Part shown: in pieces, positions 35,101-45,570 of the stretch
How positions within the stretch are numbered: the stretch's first letter is position 1
Layout: each line of letters begins with the position of its first letter
Assembly (NCBI GenBank): GCA_025093555.1
Contig: JAIWNF010000001.1
Location: forward strand, 186,001 to 250,000
Length of the DNA stretch: 64,000 nt
Reading direction: 5' to 3'
Source of the DNA: Circinella umbellata
Lineage: Eukaryota > Mucoromycota > Mucoromycetes > Mucorales > Lichtheimiaceae
The notes under the pieces: generated by a model
The model's database searches: none
What the model was told of the DNA's origin: nothing
Seen by the model: only the letters and a program-made list of their open reading frames with translations
Program-made: the position numbers and the translations under genes

Positions 35101-35868
35101 ATGATGCGCTCTACTCGTTCTCGAAATCCTCGTCGTAACGCTGCTTCCAACTCTAATGCATCTCGCATTAGGGTTAATGTCAATCCTCCTCCTCCACCAC
35201 CTCGCCTTCCCACCCCTCCTTCCACCCCGATTCCTCCTGCATCTGGCTCCAGCCTCATGCAGGCAGGATTAAGAAGGGCCATTAGACAGGCCAAAGATCA
35301 GGAAATCTCACGACGGGAGATCGCGCCTCTTGGCCGCTCTCGTCGTTCTGCTGTTCCTGGTGCTGTTGCTGGTGGTTCTGGTGCTGTTCCTGGTGTCCGT
35401 GGTGATGCAAGTGGTGCCCGTGGTGATGTCGGTGGTGATGTCGGTGGTGCCCTTGGTGGTGCTCGTTATGTTCCTGGTGCTGTTGCTGGTGGTTCTGGTG
35501 TTGTTGGTGGTGTTGTTGGTGGTGCCCGTGGTGATGTCGGTGGTGCAGAAGGTGGTGCCCGTGGTAATGTTCGTGGTGGTGCTGATGGTGTTCGTGGTGC
35601 TTCTGGTGAAGTAAATGGGGCCCGTGGTGATGTCGGTGGTGTAGTAGGCGGTGCCCGTGGTAGTGTTAATGGTGTTCGTAGTGGTGTCGATGGTGTTCGT
35701 GGTACTTCTGGTGGTAGTTTAGATGGAGGAGAAAGAAATGATGAAGATAGTATGAAGATGGACGTAGATTGGGAGTTTGGGGACGCGGAGTACATGGAAG
35801 TAGATTGGTGGGAGGGGGATATGGAGGTGGATATCCTCCCCCCCAATGCTACTTCGTTATGGTTTTGA
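35101..35868 (+). CDS. Low-complexity Gly/Ala/Arg/Val protein with repeated RGD motifs and acidic MxVD tail
   Basis: An ORF of 293 codons is open from 34987; I prefer the start at 35101 (MMRSTRSRNPRR), giving about 255 residues, because the upstream codons follow a poly-pyrimidine run and look untranslated. The N-terminus is basic (RSTRSRNPRRNAAS), then Pro-rich (PPPPPPRLPTPP). Next come imperfect repeats built on GARGDVGG and GVRG with several RGD tripeptides. The tail is acidic with MDVDW, MEVDWW and MEVDIL. The DNA in the repeat is GT-rich. No family recognised. An AG|GTAAGT donor lies 7 bp after the stop codon and opens the exon-like series downstream. It could be a mobile-element protein or an intrinsically disordered protein. 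Confidence 0.55.
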   Translation: MMRSTRSRNPRRNAASNSNASRIRVNVNPPPPPPRLPTPPSTPIPPASGSSLMQAGLRRAIRQAKDQEISRREIAPLGRSRRSAVPGAVAGGSGAVPGVRGDASGARGDVGGDVGGALGGARYVPGAVAGGSGVVGGVVGGARGDVGGAEGGARGNVRGGADGVRGASGEVNGARGDVGGVVGGARGSVNGVRSGVDGVRGTSGGSLDGGERNDEDSMKMDVDWEFGDAEYMEVDWWEGDMEVDILPPNATSLWF

Positions 35869-35875
35869 AGTAGAG

Positions 35876-37334
35876 GTAAGTTTCGTCTTATTGCATACAA
35901 AAATATTTTAATGTGTATTCTAATTATAAATATTATATTTTATAGCAGTTCTTTTTCTTTTTTTTTTTTACAACCAAAAAACAACAAAAGTAAGTTATGT
36001 AATACTTGTTTAAAACATGTTCTTTACCCGTCAAAAAAAATAACTTGTTACTGACACGTTTTTTCTTGTTTTAACAATTTAGAAAATATAAAACCCCACA
36101 AAACCCCACAAAAAAAGTATAAAAACTTATAAAAACCATAAAAAAAATTTAAAAACAAAAAAACCCAAAAAAAAAATCCTTTCTTTTTCTGGTAAGTAAC
36201 TTTTTATATAGTTATAATATGAATTGGATATATAAAGTATATTAGAATATCGAATACTAATACAATCTTCTTCTTCTTTTTAGGCACGTTCTCCTTTGCG
36301 CATTACTTTTATTTTTTTTTATTTTTTTTAGAGGTAAATATAATCTATTATATGGATTGAAAGTGGAAAAGAGAAATAATGGTGTCAATAATTTACTAGT
36401 TCTAACATATGTACTTTCTTTTTTTATTCAGGTTGCAGTCGAGCTTGCTCACTCCCTCCTATTTCTTTGTACATATTTTTTTGAGGTAATTACTTGATCG
36501 GGTATGGGAAAACTAATGACAGTGGTTCATTTGTAGTGTACTAATATCAAAAGCGTACTGTGCTATCCATATACGTATCTAGGTCGACTTTGCTCCCTCC
36601 TGTATATATTTTTAAATACCCTCCTTCGTTATATACCCTATTTATTTCCACATTTTTGCTGTTGTTTTCGAGGTAAATATTCTAAGTGTATAATATGAAT
36701 CTGGATATGGATATGGATAGGGTAATAAATGAAAATGATATTATAGTTACTGATCATTATTATTATTATCCACTTTCATATATATATATAGGCGAGCTGG
36801 CTCCCTCTTTTTTTGTTCTTCCATATACCCTATTTATTTTAAAGTTTTGCTAATACCATTGAGGTAAATATTATATAGATATATTATCAATATAGACATG
36901 GATACGAATACGAATACATAAAGGCGTTAATAGAGATGATATTGTAGTTACTAATCATATTTATCATAATCCACATTTATATATATTTAGGTCGAGGTTG
37001 GGCCGGTTCCCCTCCTCCCTCGTTTTTGTCTATTTATTTATCCAATTTTGATATTTATTTATTAGAGGTATGTTAAATTGATTACACGGATTAAGAAATG
37101 TTAGTGTTTGCGGTTAATGCCATGACATCTAATAAATTATTTATTATATATTTTATTTAACAACTAGGTCGAGGTAACTCCCTCACAATTTTGCCATTTG
37201 TTATTGGCGTAGTGAATGGTTTTCAAACCATTGAGGTATGTAAAATATAACCATGTCAACGTGTATATAATACAGGATTATAAGAATGCACTATGTATAA
37301 CTAATATCTAATCGATTTTTTTTTATTTAAATAG
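35876..37334 (+). repeat. Tandem series of exon-like and intron-like units
   Basis: Eight intron-like stretches bounded by GTAAGT, GTAAAT, GTAATT or GTATGT donors and TAG, CAG or TTTAG acceptors alternate with short pyrimidine-rich segments: 35946-35989, 36083-36191, 36284-36333, 36432-36485, 36583-36672, 36792-36863, 36991-37067 and 37168-37235. From the third on, these segments resemble each other: most start with a GTCGAG-like word followed by CTCCCTC, hold TATTTATTT, and end with GAG before GTAAAT or GTATGT. They look like diverged tandem copies of one 150-200-bp exon-plus-intron unit. They contain stop codons in most frames, so a noncoding transcript or 3' UTR is as likely as a protein. 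The series begins directly after the repeat-protein ORF. Confidence 0.6.
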
Positions 37335-38472
37335 ACCCGTAGTGGTGTTACGGGTAGGTTGATCCCGCTTGGGTAGGGCGGAGGAGGATGGCATCTCGGC
37401 GGATGGCTTGGTGGAGAGAAGGCAGGGTAGTGTATGTTCATACTATGGTTGGTGGAGCGGTGAAGGGGTGCTTACTCTGTGGCTACCCCGTGGTTGGTGA
37501 CTGTGGGTGTGGGTAAGGGGGGAAGCAGAATAAGGGAACTTTAGGAACACACGGTCTTTTATAGGTTACTTGGCAATACGCCATCTTCGATCTGGACCAG
37601 ATGTAAGGCTGCTGACAACAAGCGTTTATCTTTTCGATATAAAGACCGTAAGTTATTTTTCCTTTTTTCTTGTTCTTGAAAAAAAAGTAATAAATGCAAT
37701 TTGTTGATGGGATTTTACTAACTATTAAAAGAGTTAATCTATAGACTTTTAGATACTCCATTATAACAGTTGCAAGCTTGTTATAATGGAAGCAGAATAA
37801 TTAATTCCCAGTTTCAATCTTGTCGTCAGCCTTACATCTGTCCCAGATCGAAGGTGGCGTATTGCCAAGTAACCTATAAAAGACCGTGTGTTCCTGAAGT
37901 TCCCTTACTTCTGTGGACTTCCGAGCCTGCATTCATGGTCATCGGCCATGGGTGTTAGCCATGGTGTAAGTCCCTGGACCCTAGTACACCAGCTGTAGTG
38001 TGGACTGCACTGCCTGGAAGTCCTTTTCTTCATCAAGTCCATTCGTTGAGGTGTCATCCTACGGTGTGCGCTGGATGCGCAGAGGCGTTTGTTTTTGACG
38101 CTTTGTGGTTTTGGCGTGTGGCGCGCAGAAGGCGTCACCGAGGTTGTCCCACGTGGGTGAGAACACCTACCATTAGTAGGTGCAGATTCCGGCCTATTTG
38201 CCGGAATATTACTCGGCATTATCTTTGGTGTTTTCGCGGTGCCCTGTTTGGCTTTCCTGCTGGACGAAGAATCCTTGTATAAGGATACAGATTCATCGTG
38301 CGTTGACGCAGATGAACTTGGAGACATTGGTATGAATTCTGGCTTAGGGTGGCTGGATTATCAACCTCAGGGTATTCTTTGGGGTATTTGCGAAACTTCC
38401 ATTTTTTTCCACTATAACAAGAACTCAAGTAATCCGGTGGTAATTCATTTGGACCAACACAAACTGAACTAA
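37335..38472. other. GC-rich island, possibly a decayed insertion
   Basis: The base composition is clearly richer in G and C than the flanks on both sides. It holds the long inverted repeat (listed separately) and many short hairpins, such as ACCCGTA with TACGGGT near 37335 and TTCCGGC with GCCGGAA near 38189. Overlapping ORFs exist on both strands (37998-38282 plus, 37905-38327 minus, 38239-38472 plus), but none shows a known family and all cannot be real. The 38239-38472 plus frame (LLDEESLYKDTDSSCVDADE) and the minus frame (SLYKDSSSSRKAK) both look protein-like. Probably part of a mobile element. Confidence 0.45.
37531..37907. repeat. 88-bp inverted repeat with 201-bp spacer
   Basis: Arm 37531-37618 and arm 37820-37907 are inverted copies with about six mismatches by eye. 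The shared core includes GGCGTATTGCCAAGTAACC and AAAAGACCGTGTGTTCCT. The spacer contains a smaller perfect stem, CCATTATAACA with TGTTATAATGG, around 37759-37790. It could be the two ends of a short element or a fold-back transposon. Confidence 0.85.
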
Positions 38473-40389
38473 AGGGACATCAATATAAATTATGTCTTCT
38501 TGTTATCGAACCGAAACCATAGTGGATGAATCAATCAGGCATTAAACTCTATATCGCTCCATCAAGTCCGTTTTGTATGCCAACAAATAATCTTTTTTAT
38601 GCGCACGCACTACCAACAAAAACCATAGTGATGAAAAACAAGGAATGAACATTGGAACCAAGAAAAAAAATATCTAGCAGCATTACTCTATTTCTTTTCG
38701 CACACACCAAAAAAGAAGCTACTTAACAAGATCCATTCAACAATTTGATTTATCAAAAATACAACACCAAGTAACAAAATAAATGACAACACCATTAGTC
38801 AATTTATCACCAATGATTATCAACGCACCACCACCTCGTTATTTATATAAAATAGCATTATTCGAAAACAAACAATCGCAGCTCGTGTTTTGGTGACGAG
38901 CAACAATCTTTTTAATCCAAACCAAAGCACACCATTGTACAACGTGAAGCAGCGCGTGTTTGTTGCCATGTAATGAAACATATATGACAGTAGCAGAAGT
39001 AGAATGTTTATTACAACAACTGATTCTCAATTCACCTAAAAAAAGAGAACATATTGTGGTTTTTCAAATAGACCACAATGACAAGTATTGAAAAGAGCCA
39101 AAATGGCAGTTATCAAAAACAAGAACTATATTTCCTTGCGGAGCTATCACAAACCATCAATCAAAAATATATCTTCACCAGACAACATATGGAATTTTAA
39201 CATCTTATTACCAAGAAAAAGGGGAAGCATATTAAAAAGGCACGAGTAAAATTAATCGTCATAATATATACGCACCATTCATCTTGATGAAAGCAAACGC
39301 CAAATACCAAGTCATAATATCCAAGGACAGCAACTATTGAGGGTCATTTTATCATCTAAGATCCGAGGACATTGTTATATTGGGACCATAACATAAGACA
39401 GCAAACATATACAAGCACACCATTACACTTTATAATCAAAAATCAGCAAGTACCAAAAATTAAGTGCAATCATATTCTTAACAACAGTAACATTGCTATC
39501 AAAAAGAAGGAACGTAATATAATACTTCAAGCAGCATAACATTTTTATCAACCTCATCTTCAAAAGAAAAAGACAAAAGTCAAACATTCGTTGTTGAACC
39601 ACCAAAAAAGCACCACGTTTTATTCTATTGTAAAACCAAGAAGACCGTATTTCGAAAATTATAAATTCTGCTTACATTGACAGTAACAGTATCAAAATAG
39701 CTATAGTCAAAAACACATCACATATTACATACAGCAGCGGTAGAAACATAAGCATCATTACCACAACGACCAGAAAGAACAAGCATCATTTAATTGAGAA
39801 GAGCACCAAGAATACTACTCAAACTGTTTGTTACATAGGCAGTCTTTAAAAGGAACCATTATTGTCGCTCATAAATATTCAGGAAGAGTAGCAGCTATCA
39901 TATTATACAAAAACACGCTACATTCAATATATAACAACAGTAAAGCAGCGTCATCACTGAACAGTTTAGAAACACTTTTACCTTTGCAGTCAACCACCAA
40001 TTTACGAAAATAAGAAACATGCAACAAGCATTATTCATCATATGCCGATACATATTATTCGTTATAGAAGATACGATAGCCCAACACCACCGAGAAAAAA
40101 AAAGGTCAACTTAATATCACTTAGTTATACCTTGATCATATATTCGAGCTAGCAAATGTACTCAGGAACATCCAGTTTTGTAATTATCAAAACTTTAAGA
40201 GAGAAATACTGTCATTTTACTGAAGGAAACCTATAATATGAAAAGAAGTATTATAAAACATCTCATTTACGGAATCAAGTACCAACGAGGAGCATCAAGA
40301 ATGGGAAGATATCAACTATTACTGAATTCTCAACGACATAGGGGTTTATTGGGACTTAATCAAGAGAAAGGCGTTTTTTCATTCCATTC
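38473..40389. other. A-rich, strand-skewed noncoding stretch
   Basis: About 1.9 kb in which the plus strand is rich in A and C and poor in G, unlike the more even AT of other gaps. There are no long ORFs. It ends at the (A)nT tract at 40390-40496. The skew plus terminal A-tract would fit a decayed non-LTR retroelement, but no reverse transcriptase or endonuclease motif could be read. Confidence 0.35.
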
Positions 40390-40432
40390 TAAAAATAAAC
40401 AAAAATAAAAAAAAAATAAAAAATAAAAAAAA

Positions 40433-40464
<32 letters not shown>

Positions 40465-40496
40465 AAATAAAAAAAATAAAAAAAATAAAAAAAAAG
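40390..40496. repeat. (A)nT tract
   Basis: About 105 bp made of A-runs of six to nine separated by single T residues, that is repeated AAAAAAAAT units of uneven length, followed by two GGACAAAA words. Confidence 0.95.
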
Positions 40497-43400
40497 GACA
40501 AAAGGACAAAAGAAACCCACCCAGAATGTTCTCTCAAAAAGAATTATTTAATACAGTAAGTCAATTATCTCTTTATTATTAATTATATCTAGAGAAAATG
40601 AAGAAAAAGCATATACAAATATATAAAATACTTTGATAATTCGTGCGCAGGACTTTATACAATCTACAGAACCAGAGCTCATGGGAAAGTTATAAACTAT
40701 GTTTGAAAACAATATACACAGTAGAATTCATTCTTGAGTGACATACAGATCCACGGCAGGTAAGTGTAATATTTATTAATAACTTCACGACACACTAATA
40801 CGTCTTGCCACTAATCATTAAAAACATGTTTAATGTGACAGTTACGCAAGAAATGACCCTTGAGCCTACTGTATTTCAAAACGCACAAAAAGAAATCCAT
40901 ATACGAATAATAAAACACGGTAAGGATATAGTATTTAGCTATACGGGCACAGAATTTAATAATCCCAGTAACTAACAATTAAATTTATTGCTTATTGTTA
41001 CCAATAGTACGTAAATAATACTTTTAGTATCACCAAAAACGGCATGGTGATTCATCCAGTCTTTAGATCGCATTTCTTAGATTTATTCGTTGTTCGGTTT
41101 CTCATAGTAATGTAGCTTTCCATCGTTTTATCACTTTTTTTTCGGTTTGTTAGTTGTCCATTAAGCTACGGGTACAATGTTTTTATATATAGATTCCAAA
41201 AACCACTACACTTGATCTTTTACCTTACAACAGGATATAGCGTAATATTATATTTTGAACTGCTCCTTTTATATAACCCAATAAATAAGAAGATAAAATC
41301 TAAACACTTTACCTGTTAAAGATCTGCTTAAGAAGTAATCGAGAGCCAAATGTCCGTATCTATAAACAATAGTAGATGTTATCCATGACTATTTTATTAA
41401 GTCGTCATGGTAATTCAGATTCTTCGTTATCTTCGTCGTCTTCAACAAACTACTGTATCTTCTTCTTCTCTTTCTTTCAACACCTCGTTAATTTATACAC
41501 CACGTAGTTCGTTTAGATTCTGCATTTATGAGTCAATGCCCATGTAATTTTCGGCGCTTTCATCATCTGAGGTAGGACGAAATATGTCAAATTGCATAGT
41601 TATCCATGTATCGAACTGCAAATCTCGCATTATACGTGATAATGAACTCTTTTGCAGAACCGCATTGGCGCATACTGTATATGATTTTTTTGTCTGCAGT
41701 ATTCATTTTGTCCTTTTTATCTTCACCTTTCGTACTTACATCAATCTTATCTAATCCTTCAGTAATAAATGGTGCTGATGTATTGCTTACATATCGAGTT
41801 TCATTTTCGGTTTCATGTTATAAAAAGAAATTACATGCATGTTTTAAAATTATAGTTGCACGTAGCACCAATTTTTAAGAAATAGGGAGAATAAACGTAG
41901 TTATATATACAAGGCGTCGTTACTATATTATAGTGCACAAAATTATTATTTTTGATACGTACTTACGTATTAAACAACAATGTTTTACAATAAGAGACAT
42001 GGATGTACTAATATTTATACTTCTGTTTTTCAGTTCAATATCATTGTTTTGTAAAAATTAGGAGTTTAAGTAGTAGTAAAGTCATCCAACGACCATTTAG
42101 CCTATTGATCCAATAACATTATTTTTGTTATGTGACCATCCAGCAACAAGAAAAAAGGGCTCAAACCAGTGTTTTATTTATATCCCTTTTTAAATAATAT
42201 ATATATTTTTTTGGGATTAATTATAGGAATCATGAACATATATTAATTACAACGGTAGTTGTATAAGCTTTAAATATGCCGAACAGAAGTCTTGATTATG
42301 TTATATTCATCAACTTCAACGGAGGTACGTGATCAACTAAGACGGAAAGAGAAATAACATCGAGACCTCCAAGCAAAGTTTACTTTGTGAGATCCATGAT
42401 AAAATATATTCTTTATATTATAACACAAACTATCAGATGAAAAAAAAATTATCTTATTTTACGAATTCGACAACTCAAAAGAAAAATTAATTTGGTACAT
42501 GAGAACTCGACATATGTACATAACTGTCTTAACATTCACAGCATTATGTCGTAAACTAAAACTTACTACGTAAGTATATATATCACATTTTATAAATCAA
42601 AGTATGTCACTAAAACCGAAAATGACATAATGTGGAAAAGTAAAGCTGGATCTATTGGTAGTTAGTACTGCTCTCATGCTTAAAATCAACCAGGATACAT
42701 TGGAACAAGAAGCTCAATACGTAAAAGAGAGAGATAAATAATGGGGATAAAATTTGTTCTGTATAATGATACTTGCTCGTTTGTTAATAAGTACTGATAG
42801 TTTTGAAAAGAACTAGAACAAAATAACAAAAAAAAGAAAAAGAAATACTGTATATTAAAGGGACGAAGTACGAACATTATAATCCTATTTTTATCTTATG
42901 TTTATTCCTTAGAATTTGGTGTATTCCGTATCGCTGATACGTATCCTAAGGTAATTCATGCAACCTATAAACAGTAGTACATATTCTTCTGGCATCTTTG
43001 CTGTTAATTCTAACAGCGAGATAAATAAGCTCTATTCTACTCTACTATTAGTACTACGGGAGTGTATCAAACATTTATAAATACACTATTTTTTATGATA
43101 ATCTGTTGAATCTTTAATCATAGCGATCGTCAATTTACATACCATCAACCACGGCGTAATACAAGTATGGCGAAAGTTTCCTCCAAACTCTTGAAAGAAT
43201 ATTTATTTTGTCTATGTAGCTAACTGTAGTTAATAAGGAAATAGGTTAAAGTTAGTAGCAGTTAAAACAAACCGAAAACCATATTATAGAATCAGTATTA
43301 TATAAATATATTTTCTATATAGTTAATTGTCTATTATAAATATTGTACATGTTTATATTAAAAGTGCTATTATTTATAATTTTCTATCTATAGTATGCAT

Positions 43401-44648
43401 CATATGTAAAAAACACGTTCTTTTGATATAGAATCGAAATATTAAAAAAAGAGTCTTAAGCTGAAATCAGAGGCGTTACACAAACCGGTCGAGAAACGTA
43501 TTTAGTATGGTTCATTTTTTGGTCAACAACCAAATAAAAAATAATCCAACAAGTAACCTCTTTACAATAATCACAGATTAAAATAGTAAAAAATCTTAGA
43601 CTCCTAGATTATAATTACAATATGTCGTGAAACCTTATTTAATGTTTTGAGAAACAGAGAAAAATAAACATGTTAATGTAAAATGATGCAAAAAGATTAG
43701 ACCGCCTAAAACTAAGAAAAATCACGTATGCTGTATCACCTCATCTAATATATATAGAATAAAGAAGGGGTATCAATAAGAAGATCGACAAGTTATTATG
43801 GCTTATAATGCTATAAATATCATTATTAATGGTAGTAAAGGGAGAAGCAAAAGCATTATAAGTATTATTGTTGTACTTACATAGAAAACAATGTCTTAAA
43901 GGGGTTAATTGGCATGTATCATAAAGATGCGTACTTTGAAAAAAAAAACCTGGGTGCATTACTTTGGTAGACAGCAGCAACAGCAACTATTACTTGATGG
44001 GCATTGTTCCAGCATGTCCAAAATTAAAAAAAGAAAAAGGAATAATTTCATTACAATCAAGGATCGGGAACCGGAAGCGTTGCCATGAAAGGGGTAACAC
44101 AGGTGATCTTTGAAACAAATTTTATTTATCACCTAGGTTTCTAGGCTTGTTCATTTATTAATGGATTATATACAATTACTCGGTCGTTCTGAATATATTT
44201 TTTGCTGGGTATAAAAGAAGGTAGATTAAACTCATAACAATAACCAAAAAAAAAGAAGGGATTTCGTACTCTTGCTATTAATACTTTTGTTTATATACAA
44301 ATACAATAGAGAAGAGAGAAAGTGTTATAAAAGAACAAAATAAAAGAGAGGAAAGAAAAATCTTTATTATAAATATATTTATATGGTATAATGTATTATA
44401 TAAAAATAATTGATTGGTTTAAAATCAAAAAAGGATCACGTTTCAGATTATTATTTTAAAAATAACGCCTTCCTTCTAAAAAAAATATACAAATGATAAT
44501 AGTAATAATAATAATAATAATAACAATAATGATGATGATGATGATGCCGTTGTTGGGATGAAAATGATGATGTATGTTGATAAAGCAACAGGAAAGAAGA
44601 AAAAAAATTTTTTTTTGCACAATTGTTTACATACCAAAATAGTGGTTT
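40497..44648. other. Gene-poor region, nothing recognised
   Basis: About 4.1 kb of AT-rich DNA. The short ORFs (41606-41878 plus, 42686-42877 minus, 43741-43986 minus) are hydrophobic by composition only. A triplet-repeat patch (TAA then GATGAT units) lies near 44500-44546. No RNA gene, transposon end or conserved protein seen. Confidence 0.5.
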
Positions 44649-45227
44649 TTAAGAAAATGCAGTTCTTTTTTCATGATTATCATCATCGTCGTTTACAGGT
44701 GATGGTGCAATTCGTGTATTCGCGTTCATTCTATTTGCTGGTAGGAATGGGAACCGTGTTTGTTGATGTGCTTGGGTAGGTTTGCTTATAGGATTATTAT
44801 TGATGTTATTTTCTTTGTCGGGTTGTTGTATGATGTCGTATTTCTATGGGGAAGATGAATTATTATGTTCATTAGTTTCGTCATCATTTTGTTTTGTAAT
44901 ATATAGTGTCTCTCTTTAGTCAATTTGATAGTGGACAATGTATTTTTATATATATACCTTTTCTTCTAAATGTGTTTCATAGTCCTGATTGACATGAATG
45001 AAATGTGTACCCTTACCAGTGGGGCAACGTCTTGCAACACCGTTAGCATCAAGTGTAACTTCATATACAGTAGTCTGATTATAATAGTACGTGATGATGA
45101 TATTCAAAAAAAAATATTAGTTGTTGAGTTCACAAGAATAATACAGCAAATATTTATTATATTAAAAAATATAAAACGTAAGGACATAATAATATACCTT
45201 GTCAGTTTGAGAGAAACAACAACCCAT
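44649..45227 (-). CDS. Small protein with MGCC lipidation start, unknown function
   Basis: Exons (minus strand) 45227-45198 (30 bp), 45074-44958 and 44843-44649 join in phase to 113 residues. The protein begins MGCCFSQTDK, a classic N-myristoylation site (Gly2) with Cys3/Cys4 ready for palmitoylation, so it should sit on a membrane. The second exon encodes YEVTLDANGVARRCPTGKG, then FIHVNQDYETHLEEK. The third is polar, Gln/Asn/Pro-rich, and ends TAFS. No enzyme motif and no family I can name; the start resembles LAMTOR1-like anchors (MGCC) but the rest does not. The gene is too fragmented to appear as one ORF. It lies tail-on behind ERCC8 on the same strand, 343 bp away. Confidence 0.7.
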
Positions 45228-45570
45228 GATGATGAAAAATGATGTGAAATGTTATATGTTGTGGTATATAAAAAGAATAGTAAAAAAGAGAAGAGGAAAC
45301 AAAAAAGATAGACAGGGCCCAAACTATTCCATCCTCAATGCTTGTTTATATACAAAACGCAAAGTAAAAACAAAACAAAACAGATGTGTTGTGCTCTTGT
45401 GGTTCCCGTTGTTTGTTTTTCGACGCATTGTTGCACAAGATCCAAACAACAAAAAAAAACAATTAGCTGAGATTTCCTTTTATAGGTGACTATACGCCCA
45501 AAAAAAATTTTGATAAAAGTAGCAGGAGCGGAAGGAGAACCGGGGTGCATCTTGTTACAATCCGAACTTA
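45228..45570. other. Intergenic, promoter of the MGCC protein gene
   Basis: A 343-bp gap between the start of the small MGCC gene and the stop of ERCC8. It has a purine-rich stretch. No gene seen. Confidence 0.5.

Noticed and set aside
35330..35614. 94-residue plus-strand ORF of Val/Leu repeats
   Set aside because: Frame-shifted shadow of the same GT-rich repeat; pure hydrophobic low complexity.
35466..35900. 144-residue minus-strand ORF rich in Pro, Thr, Ser and Ala (TSPRAPPTTPP)
   Set aside because: It is the reverse complement of the GT-rich repeat of the plus-strand RGD-repeat ORF. The repeat makes all frames open; the plus strand has a sensible start and a non-repeat head and tail.
41606..41878. 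90-residue hydrophobic ORF in the 41-kb gap
   Set aside because: Hydrophobicity follows from T-rich DNA; no conserved motif, no splice partner.
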